From: an uncultured Oscillibacter sp.
Lineage (GTDB): Bacteria; Bacillota; Clostridia; Oscillospirales; Oscillospiraceae
NCBI GenBank assembly: GCA_948435975.1
Contig: CAOJHG010000195.1
Coordinates: 1-5,099, forward strand
Reading direction: 5' to 3'
Length of the DNA: 5,099 nucleotides
A model generated the notes under the pieces. It had not been told where the DNA came from. It ran no database searches and saw nothing but the letters and a program-made list of their open reading frames with translations. How positions within the stretch are numbered: the first letter of the stretch is position 1; the number at the start of each line of letters is the position of its first letter. Shown piece by piece: positions 1-5,099 of the stretch. A program made the position numbers and the translations under genes.

Positions 1-943
1 CATAGCGAACAGATTTACCGAAACCATTCTGGCAGGCCTTAGCATCATCTACAATCTTCACACCCTCCAGAAGCGGCACCTGAAAACGGCCCTTGACTCC
101 GGTCACCGGGCGGCACTGGAAGATATAATAAGGGCATGCCCCAATGCGGGTCAGTCCGGAGAGAAGATTCCCCAGAGTCTTCCCATCATCGTTGACGCCC
201 CGCAGCAGCACCGTCTGGTTTCGCACCTGTACACCCCGCTCTACCATGGCCCGGACCGCCCGCGTGGACTCCGGCGTAATCTCCCGCGGATGGTTGAACT
301 GCGTCACCAGATAAACTGACTTCTTCTTGGAATACGCCTCCATCATATCTAAAAATTCCTGGTCTCCGTAAATGCGTTCCGGAAGCGTCACAGGCACGCG
401 GGAACCAAAACGGATGAAATCCAGATGGCCGATCTCCGAGAGTTCCCGAAGATACCGCTCCACGATATGGTTCGGATTCAGCAGGGAGTCCCCGCCGGAA
501 ACCAGCACGTTGGAAATCTCCGGATGGGCCTTGACATAACTCACAGCCTCATCTACCCGCTTGTTCAGTTCCTCATCAGAGAAGCCCACCATCCGTTTCC
601 GAAAGCAGTGGCGGCAGTACATCGCACACTGGTTTGTAGACAGGAGCAGAGAGGTCTGAGTATACTTATGCTGCAAACCTTCCAGCTTGGTATTTGACGC
701 TTCTCCGCTGGTGTCGAAGGAACCGCCGGGCTCAAACTCGCTCAGGGAGGGGATGCACATGCGTCCAATGGGGTCGTCAGGATCTGAAGCATCCACAAGG
801 GAGAGATAATATGGCGTAATCATCATAGGGAAACGCTGGATGACTTCCGCATACTGCACCGTCTCCTCTGGCGTGAGATCGAGGATAGGCGCGAGCTGTT
901 CCGCCGTTCGGATTCCGTTCCTCAATTCATCCTGCCAGCTCAC
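1..943 (-). CDS. KamA-family radical SAM aminomutase, likely glutamate 2,3-aminomutase type (3' end off window)
   Basis: About 314 codons are visible; the C-terminus lies beyond the left edge. The family moves an alpha-amino group to the beta carbon using a [4Fe-4S] cluster, SAM and PLP. Seen in the translation: PYYLSLVDASDPDDPI near the N-terminus, the cluster motif CAMYCRHC (Cys106, Cys110, Cys113), then Arg115 at the place of the substrate-carboxylate Arg134 of clostridial lysine 2,3-aminomutase (LAM), SGGDSLL at about 149-155, FGSRVPV, QFNHPREITPESTRA and QTVLLRGVND. These align almost without gaps to LAM. At QCR (Arg278) LAM has QCD, whose Asp293 binds the lysine side-chain ammonium, so lysine is an unlikely substrate. 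The PLP-lysine segment should fall off the window. I chose the GTG at 943 because AGGTGG lies 9 bases upstream and LAM similarity begins there. A GTG at 1012 in the same frame is the alternative, with a weak site; the frame is closed by TAA at 1043-1045. The family call is firm; the glutamate specificity is inferred. Confidence 0.9.
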   Translation of the reverse strand, partial: MSWQDELRNGIRTAEQLAPILDLTPEETVQYAEVIQRFPMMITPYYLSLVDASDPDDPIGRMCIPSLSEFEPGGSFDTSGEASNTKLEGLQHKYTQTSLLLSTNQCAMYCRHCFRKRMVGFSDEELNKRVDEAVSYVKAHPEISNVLVSGGDSLLNPNHIVERYLRELSEIGHLDFIRFGSRVPVTLPERIYGDQEFLDMMEAYSKKKSVYLVTQFNHPREITPESTRAVRAMVERGVQVRNQTVLLRGVNDDGKTLGNLLSGLTRIGACPYYIFQCRPVTGVKGRFQVPLLEGVKIVDDAKACQNGFGKSVRY

Positions 944-1177
944 AAGCTGCCACCACCTTTCGTCATATTTTGTAAAATTCTGCCGAAAGAGGATAGAAAG
1001 AAAGATGCGCACAAACCGGATGCCGCCATCCAGTTTATACGCTTACATGAACGATTATGAGCTTGTTTCGCTGCAACAAACGGCATTCCATTCACATAAA
1101 ACCCGGAGCTTTTTCCAGGGCGCCTCAACCATCCAGCCGCCGCTGTCCGCCGTCTTTCCCCTCTCCTCTTCCGTTAC
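944..1177 (-). other. Untranslated leader of the aminomutase gene
   Basis: This stretch of about 230 bases separates the predicted transcription start (about 1177) from the chosen GTG at 943. I recognise no riboswitch class and no terminator-antiterminator pair. It holds a 62-codon open frame (1128 to 940, TTG start, no clear ribosome-binding site) whose TGA overlaps the GTG start as GTGA. If translation really begins at 1012 the leader shortens to about 165 bases. Confidence 0.4.
953..960 (-). promoter_or_regulatory. Ribosome binding site of the aminomutase gene
   Basis: The minus strand reads AAAGGTGG, with AGGTGG ending 9 bases before the GTG at 943. It decides the start: no comparable site precedes the in-frame GTG at 1012, and no in-frame ATG exists between the upstream stop and the conserved region. 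Confidence 0.6.
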
Positions 1178-1434
1178 AAGCTGATTATACCAAATTTTTG
1201 CAGAATTTGCAAGCCCTTTTTATACACTCTGCAAAACGCCAACTCCCTTTTCCACCAGCTCTTCATGTCCTCATCCGTTATCTGCTGTTCCTTTATAGAT
1301 TTTTCCAAAGCTTCGTAAGACCATGCTGAAATATAGGGGTGCAGCACTTCATCAAGTATAAATACATACTGCCTGCAATGTATATTTATTAACCCAATTT
1401 CAGCGGATACACAATTCCGAAAAGAGAGAACGCC
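1174..1434 (-). pseudogene. Possible 3' remnant of an unrecognised gene
   Basis: One frame is open from the kinase terminator down to TAA at 1174-1176. Its last 60 or so residues look protein-like, with a mixed charged and aromatic pattern (HPYISAWSYEALEKSIKEQQ, then DEDMKSWWKRELAF, then RVYKKGLQIL) consistent with short helices. The first 30 residues do not look coding. There is no convincing start: the only in-frame ATG is internal (Met63 counted from a TTG at 1452, inside the terminator), and no purine-rich site precedes any candidate. The aminomutase promoter lies within the last 40 bases, which fits a decayed gene better than an active one. I do not recognise the family. The alternative is a chance open frame in AT-rich intergenic DNA. 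Confidence 0.35.
1184..1212 (-). promoter_or_regulatory. Sigma-A promoter with extended -10, upstream of the aminomutase gene
   Basis: Reading the minus strand: -35 TTGCAA (1207-1212), a 17-base spacer, and a perfect -10 TATAAT (1184-1189) preceded by TGG, giving an extended -10 (TGnTATAAT). Transcription should start near 1177. The weak -35 (4 of 6) is compensated by the extended -10. TTTGCA occurs twice on the plus strand 9 bases apart (1197-1202 and 1206-1211), inside the spacer and over the -35. The promoter follows the kinase terminator, so the aminomutase is transcribed separately from the kinase. Confidence 0.7.
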
Positions 1435-1470
1435 AAAAGGCAGACGAACCAAACAATCCGTCTGCCTTTT
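1435..1470 (-). terminator. Rho-independent terminator of the hybrid kinase gene
   Basis: A perfect 12-base inverted repeat (arms 1435-1446 and 1459-1470, core GGCAGACG/CGTCTGCC) encloses a 12-base loop. The outer A/T pairs place TTTT at the end on either strand, so it could work in both directions. On the minus strand the hairpin begins 21 bases after the kinase TGA. A small GC hairpin, GCGG-CCAG-CCGC (1478-1489), lies between the stop and the terminator. Confidence 0.85.
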
Positions 1471-1491
1471 CCGTTCCGCGGCCAGCCGCCC

Positions 1492-4400
1492 TCAATTTAG
1501 GACTTTATCTAACATGCTGATCAAATTCTCAATGTTGATGGGTTTGGCAATATGGCCGTTCATACCACTCTTGATGGCCTCCTGCTTGTCGTCCTCAAAG
1601 GCGTTGGCGGTCATAGCCAGGATAGGAATTTCCGCCAGCTTCTGGTCCTCCATCCGGCGGATGGTTTTCGTGGCCTCATAACCATTCATCACCGGCATCT
1701 GAACATCCATCAGAATCAACTGATAATACCCAGGTTCCGACGCCTTCAGCATATCCACAGCAATCTGACCGTTCCCGGCAATTTCAATGGCAAAGCCCGC
1801 TTCCTCCAAAATCGCCACGGCAATCTCTTGATTCAGCTCATTGTCCTCCGCCAAAAGAATCCGGCCAGTGTGATGGGGTTTCGGTTCCGTTCCGCCGCCT
1901 GTTTCGCTGTTCTTCTCCGTATTTACAATGGAGTGCAGACAGCTTCGCAGCTCAGAGAGGAAGAGCGGCTTGCTGCAAAACGCCGTCACGCCTGCTTCCT
2001 TGGCCTCCTCTTCAATGTCAGACCAATCGTAGGCCGTCAGCACGATGATGGGAACGTCCTCGCTCATCTCCTTCCGGATGCGCCGGGCAATCTCCACGCC
2101 GTTCATGTCTGGAAGCAGCCAGTCAATGATGTACACGCAGTAATTGTCGTTCCGCATGACCGCCTGCCGGGTACGCAATACGGCCTCCTTTCCAGAGAGG
2201 GTCCACTCTGCCCGCAGGCCGATCTGCTGGAGCATAAAGGTCACGCTGTCGCAGGTGTTGAAGTCGTCGTCCACCACCAGCGCCCGGCAATTCTTCAATT
2301 CCGGAATGGCCAAGGGTTCCTTTGGGTTGGCATGGAGGCGGAAGGTAAAGGAAACCGTGAACTCCGTGCCTACGCCCTGCTCGCTCTTCACCTCAATGGA
2401 CCCATTCATCATGTCCACGATGTTTTTCGTGATTGCCATACCAAGGCCGGTGCCCTGGATGCCGCTGATCGTGTAATTCCTCTCCCGCTCGAAGGGCTCG
2501 AAAATGTGGGAGACAAACTCCTCGCTCATGCCGATGCCGGTATCCTTCACGCAGAAGACGAAATTCCCGTAGCCCGCAGGAGCTCCCGCCTTTTCCGCCA
2601 CCCGTACGCTGACGATCCCCCCGGCCCGGGTATACTTCACGGCGTTGCTCAGCAGGTTCAGCAGTACTTGATTCAGACGCAGCTTGTCGCAGTAGATTTC
2701 TTCGTCCAACACGTCTACCGCGTCGATGTAAAGCTCCAACTGCTTGGCGTGGATATCCGCCTGGACGATATTCCGCAGGCCGTGAAGGATATCCGGCAAG
2801 CTGCATGGGGATTCCTCCAGGTGCATTTTTCCGCTCTCGATGCGGCTCATGTCCAGGATGTCGTTGATAAGGCTCAGCAGGTGATTCCCAGAGGTCATGA
2901 TCTTTTTCAGGTACTCCTCTACCTGCTCTTTCCGGTCGATATGGGTCAGCGCCAAGGCCGTGAAGCCTACAATGGCGTTCATAGGCGTACGGATATCGTG
3001 GGACATGTTGGAGAGGAAGGTAGTCTTCGCTTTGCTGGCCTGGTTCGCCTGGAGCAGAGCATCCTCCAGCATACTCTTTTTCTCCATTTCGCCCCGAATC
3101 TCATCATCCACGCTCCGCAGGCCCAAAACGATGGTATGCTTTCCATCCCACATGCCTGCCCGGACGATTTTCATTTGGTAATACTTCATCTCGTCATTCC
3201 GCAAAAGACGGTAATTGACGTAGCACATTTTCTTTTCCAGCAGTTCTTCTTTCAGCCGCTCCCGGCAGGCGGCCTGACGCATCATCTCCTGGTCTTCGCT
3301 GTAAACATGCTTCTCTGAGTAGAGGGCAATGCACTCGTCAAAAGAGTGTCCATTGCAGAAGATATCACTCAGGAGGGCTCTTTTCGCCTCGCTGATCTGG
3401 AGAAGGTATCCCTGGTTTGTATCCAGATCGAAGAAGCTCACCAGCTCATAATCAATCGTCAGCGCCTGGACCAGCTCTATCTGCTGCCGCTCAGCCTCCA
3501 TGCGCTCCTGGGTCTCCCGCCGCTTTTGGGCTGTGTAGTCCAAAAGGAAGCGCTGGTAGAAAAGCTCGCCGTTTTCCCGAATGAGCTTCACGTTTCCCAT
3601 CACGTGGAGGATCTCGCCGTCCCCATGGCGGACGCGGTACTCAATGCTGACGCTGTCTCCCTCCTTGGAGAGTCCCCGGATCGCCTCCCGCAAACGGAGC
3701 TTATCCTCCTCCAGCACGGATTCCGCCACCATGTCAAAGCCGTCCGCCATCAAAGCCTCCGCCGACTTGTAGCCCAGGATACTCAACGCAGCCCGGTTGA
3801 TGCTGAGAATACGGGAGCCGTCCAGCGTATGGCAGATGATGCCGCAGTCCATGGTGGTAAACATCATTTCCAAGGTGTGGTTCTTCTGAACCAGCTCCTG
3901 CTCATAGGCCCGCTCCTGCGTGACGTCGATGCCTACGCCTACGGTGCCCATCACGCTGCCATCCAGATCATACAGGGGAGATTTATAGGTCGTCATCAGC
4001 CGCATTCCCTCGCCGGTCTTCACGACCTCATCGGAAACAGCGGTCTTTTTCGTCTCCATAACAACGCGCTCGGACTCGATACAGGCAGGATCATCATACT
4101 CCACATCCCAGATGTAGGCATGACGCTGGCCCTCCACCTGCTGCTTAGCCTTGTTGACCGTCTTGCAGAAGCTGTCGTTGACCTTTTCGTGGACGCCGTC
4201 CTTGTCCTTGTACCAAATCAGGTTGGGAATGCTGTTGATAGTGACCTCCAGGAAATGGCTGGTCTCCCAAAATTCCTTTTCTGTCCGGCAGGCCGCCTGC
4301 CATTTAGCGAAGCGGAAGCGCACTTCTTCCTCTGTCATAGGCAGGAGCCAGACATCCTTAATCGCCTCAAACCGGTCTTCCAGGCGCAGCGGCTGATCCC

Positions 4401-4647
4401 GTTCTGTCAGGAGAAGCAGTTCCGTCTTATCCCTCTTAGCGGCCAGCAGCGTCTCCAGCGCCTCTTCCGCATTTTGGCCGCTGAGGTCCGCCAGAATCAC
4501 ATCCGCCTGAGCGGTCAGGTCCCCGTCTGGCTGAGCGCTCTCCGAAAAAGAGTGGGTAAAATGCTCCAGCGGAGGCATCTCCTGAATAATTTCAAATACT
4601 TTGCTGTGTTCTCCCACTAAATAGAAATGAATATGGCAATGATACAT
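1492..4647 (-). CDS. Soluble PAS-domain hybrid sensor histidine kinase with two receiver domains
   Basis: A 1051-residue sensor kinase. Domains in order: a receiver-like fold lacking key residues (about 1-120); PAS1 (about 128-248, ending GIDVTQER); PAS2 (about 258-375, ending DYTAQKRRE); a coiled linker; a divergent PAS-like domain (about 395-515); a second coil; HisKA with H-box SHDIRTP (His550 is the phosphorylation site); HATPase with N-box NLLSNAVKYT (664-673), G1 DTGIG (702-706), F-box FEPF (716-719) and G2 GTGLG (732-736); REC1 (about 787-905; Asp793/Asp794, phospho-Asp842, Thr871, Lys893); a Gly/Pro/Glu linker; REC2 (about 928-1050; Glu934/Asp935, phospho-Asp981, Thr1013, Lys1035). 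There is no signal peptide or hydrophobic span, so it should sense a cytoplasmic signal. Kinase and both C-terminal receivers look competent. No HPt or DNA-binding domain is present, so phosphotransfer must reach an outside partner. The ATG at 4647 has GGAAGGA 7 bases upstream. It has its own promoter and terminator. The ligand is unknown. Confidence 0.96.
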   Translation of the reverse strand: MYHCHIHFYLVGEHSKVFEIIQEMPPLEHFTHSFSESAQPDGDLTAQADVILADLSGQNAEEALETLLAAKRDKTELLLLTERDQPLRLEDRFEAIKDVWLLPMTEEEVRFRFAKWQAACRTEKEFWETSHFLEVTINSIPNLIWYKDKDGVHEKVNDSFCKTVNKAKQQVEGQRHAYIWDVEYDDPACIESERVVMETKKTAVSDEVVKTGEGMRLMTTYKSPLYDLDGSVMGTVGVGIDVTQERAYEQELVQKNHTLEMMFTTMDCGIICHTLDGSRILSINRAALSILGYKSAEALMADGFDMVAESVLEEDKLRLREAIRGLSKEGDSVSIEYRVRHGDGEILHVMGNVKLIRENGELFYQRFLLDYTAQKRRETQERMEAERQQIELVQALTIDYELVSFFDLDTNQGYLLQISEAKRALLSDIFCNGHSFDECIALYSEKHVYSEDQEMMRQAACRERLKEELLEKKMCYVNYRLLRNDEMKYYQMKIVRAGMWDGKHTIVLGLRSVDDEIRGEMEKKSMLEDALLQANQASKAKTTFLSNMSHDIRTPMNAIVGFTALALTHIDRKEQVEEYLKKIMTSGNHLLSLINDILDMSRIESGKMHLEESPCSLPDILHGLRNIVQADIHAKQLELYIDAVDVLDEEIYCDKLRLNQVLLNLLSNAVKYTRAGGIVSVRVAEKAGAPAGYGNFVFCVKDTGIGMSEEFVSHIFEPFERERNYTISGIQGTGLGMAITKNIVDMMNGSIEVKSEQGVGTEFTVSFTFRLHANPKEPLAIPELKNCRALVVDDDFNTCDSVTFMLQQIGLRAEWTLSGKEAVLRTRQAVMRNDNYCVYIIDWLLPDMNGVEIARRIRKEMSEDVPIIVLTAYDWSDIEEEAKEAGVTAFCSKPLFLSELRSCLHSIVNTEKNSETGGGTEPKPHHTGRILLAEDNELNQEIAVAILEEAGFAIEIAGNGQIAVDMLKASEPGYYQLILMDVQMPVMNGYEATKTIRRMEDQKLAEIPILAMTANAFEDDKQEAIKSGMNGHIAKPINIENLISMLDKVLN

Positions 4648-4654
4648 ATGTGAT

Positions 4655-4661
4655 TCCTTCC
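4655..4661 (-). promoter_or_regulatory. Ribosome binding site of the hybrid kinase gene
   Basis: GGAAGGA on the minus strand ends 7 bases before the ATG at 4647. This fixes the start and keeps the receiver-like N-terminal segment in the protein. Confidence 0.8.
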
Positions 4662-4765
4662 CATTCCCTGCAAATTATTTGAACCGCATCTGCCGGCATA
4701 TCTCCCTCCGCCAGTGCGCATATGTTAAACAATCCGATTCCATAATCGCCTGTATGCCCATGTTT

Positions 4766-4794
4766 ATTTTAACAATTATCCTTCTTCCTGTCAA
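4766..4794 (-). promoter_or_regulatory. Strong sigma-A promoter of the hybrid kinase gene
   Basis: On the minus strand: a perfect -35 TTGACA (4789-4794), a 17-base spacer and -10 TAAAAT (4766-4771, 5 of 6). Transcription should start near 4759, leaving a leader of about 110 bases before the kinase ATG. A 28-codon frame (ATG at 4761, TAA at 4675-4677) begins at the predicted start site and has no ribosome-binding site, so I do not call it a gene. The leader contains the 8-base palindrome TGCCGGCA (4691-4698) but no recognised riboswitch. Confidence 0.8.
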
Positions 4795-4799
4795 CAATT
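4771..4799. repeat. Paired 7-base direct repeat spanning the kinase promoter
   Basis: AACAATT occurs at 4771-4777 and 4793-4799 on the plus strand, exactly 22 bases apart. One copy touches the -10 and the other overlaps the -35. A two-turn spacing across both promoter elements could be a regulator binding site, but in AT-rich promoter DNA a 7-base repeat can arise by chance. Confidence 0.35.
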
Positions 4800-4829
4800 T
4801 GGAGCACATCTCATCAACGGGCTTTCCGA

Positions 4830-4961
4830 TTATTTTTCTACAGACAAAATAGGAATTGATGCGTCGAAACCCAGCTCTGTACGGCGGACTTGAATTGGCT
4901 GCGCCCATCCAGCATTTCCTTCACGCAAGCCATGCCGCCAGGGCAGACCTTCCAAAAGCAT
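4830..4961 (-). CDS. Candidate 43-residue small ORF, unrecognised
   Basis: ATG at 4959-4961 to TAA at 4830-4832. AAGGAAG lies 6 bases upstream of the ATG, which is the only strong support. The product begins MLLEGLPWRHG and ends SIPILSVEK, with no signal peptide, membrane span or motif I know. It would start 38 bases past the stop of the gene at the right edge. A second frame over the same bases is also open from about 4985 to TAG at 4838-4840 and contains MACVKEMLDGRSQFKSAVQ, which looks at least as protein-like, so the true frame is unclear. It may equally be non-coding or a gene remnant. Confidence 0.22.
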   Translation of the reverse strand: MLLEGLPWRHGLREGNAGWAQPIQVRRTELGFDASIPILSVEK

Positions 4962-4999
4962 GGCCGTCTTCCTTTCGCTCTGCTTTACACAGTTACTGG

Positions 5000-5099
5000 C
5001 TAAACCTCTTCTCTCTGCAAAACCAGCTTGATGGCCCAGGGGGGAACGGGGGGCGTGTTATACTCGTCATCAACAAAGACAAAAGCCGCGTCGTAGTCC
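5000..5099 (-). CDS. C-terminal end of an unrecognised gene (5' part off window)
   Basis: A frame open from the right edge encodes 33 residues and stops at TAG (5000-5002). The tail reads DYDAAFVFVDDEYNTPPV, followed by PPWAIKLVLQREEV. The hydrophobic strand AFVFVDDEY and the proline-rich turn look like a real folded C-terminus, and the third codon positions are GC-rich as in the neighbouring genes. I do not recognise the family from this fragment. No T-tailed terminator follows it before the kinase promoter, so read-through into the kinase gene is possible. Confidence 0.55.
   Translation of the reverse strand, partial: DYDAAFVFVDDEYNTPPVPPWAIKLVLQREEV

Larger units (their letters stand above)
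4648..4999. other. Region between the right-edge gene and the hybrid kinase
   Basis: This 352-base stretch holds the kinase leader, ribosome-binding site and promoter (listed separately) and the weak small-ORF candidate at 4830-4961. A 77-codon frame ends at 4675 but begins with a non-ATG or poorly placed start and crosses the strong kinase promoter, so I treat it as chance. An inverted repeat GCCATGC/GCATGGC (4929-4935 and 4958-4964, 22 bases between arms) has no T-tract after it. Confidence 0.5.

Noticed and set aside
944..1177. Riboswitch (for example a lysine riboswitch) in the aminomutase leader
   Set aside because: I see no conserved riboswitch core and no terminator hairpin before the start codon.
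840..1184. 114-codon frame on the plus strand, with a second plus-strand frame at 1057-1329
   Set aside because: The first overlaps the start, leader and promoter of the aminomutase on the opposite strand. Both are Ser/Pro/Phe-rich with no motif and no promoter or ribosome-binding site.
2393..2806. 137-codon frame on the minus strand, Arg/Gly-rich
   Set aside because: Out-of-frame shadow of the kinase HATPase region.
1552..3318. 588-codon open frame on the plus strand
   Set aside because: It is fully antisense to the PAS3/HisKA/HATPase/REC part of the kinase, whose motifs are unmistakable. The translation is rich in His, Val, Gln and Leu without domains, as expected for the complement of GC-rich coding DNA.
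3346..4620. 424-codon open frame on the plus strand
   Set aside because: Antisense to the N-terminal half of the kinase, with no motifs and no ribosome-binding site supporting it.
4675..4908. 77-codon frame on the minus strand upstream of the kinase
   Set aside because: It runs across the near-consensus kinase promoter and has no ribosome-binding site at its start. Its internal ATG at 4761 falls at the predicted transcription start.
4929..4964. Inverted repeat GCCATGC/GCATGGC as a terminator for the right-edge gene
   Set aside because: Only 7 pairs with a 22-base loop and no T-tract afterwards, so it is not a credible rho-independent terminator.

Overview
The window looks like chromosomal DNA of a moderately GC-rich anaerobic Firmicute (class Clostridia). 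A gut Oscillospiraceae or Lachnospiraceae member is my guess. The grounds are a clostridial-style KamA-family aminomutase, a large soluble PAS hybrid kinase of a kind common in those families, strong purine-rich Shine-Dalgarno sites and clear sigma-A promoters. This is an inference from style, not an identification. Every gene I can support lies on the minus strand, so the window reads functionally from right to left.

Right edge (5000-5099): the last 33 codons of an unrecognised gene. Next (about 4800-5000) comes a poorly coding stretch with one weak small-ORF candidate that has a good ribosome-binding site. A near-consensus promoter (4766-4794) then drives one large gene at 1492-4647. It encodes a 1051-residue hybrid histidine kinase with a degenerate receiver-like N-terminus, two PAS domains, a third PAS-like sensor, HisKA, HATPase and two receiver domains. 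It has no membrane segment, no HPt and no output domain. A strong hairpin terminator (1435-1470) starts 21 bases past its stop codon, so the kinase looks monocistronic.

Between the kinase terminator and the next gene (about 1046-1434) is a visibly AT-rich intergenic stretch. It carries what may be the 3' remnant of a gene, and an extended -10 promoter (1184-1212) sits inside the end of that remnant. This promoter should transcribe the last gene with a leader of about 230 bases. That gene (1-943, cut by the left edge) is a radical SAM, PLP-dependent aminomutase of the KamA family. It has the intact cluster motif, but Arg replaces the Asp that binds the lysine side chain in lysine 2,3-aminomutase, which favours a glutamate 2,3-aminomutase type activity.

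The kinase and the aminomutase have their own promoters with a terminator between them, so the window gives no direct evidence that they act together. A regulatory link is possible but untested. I found no tRNA, rRNA, CRISPR array, insertion sequence or obvious new multi-gene system. The most notable points are the substrate-pocket change, the unusual kinase architecture, the paired repeat at the kinase promoter and the gene remnant.
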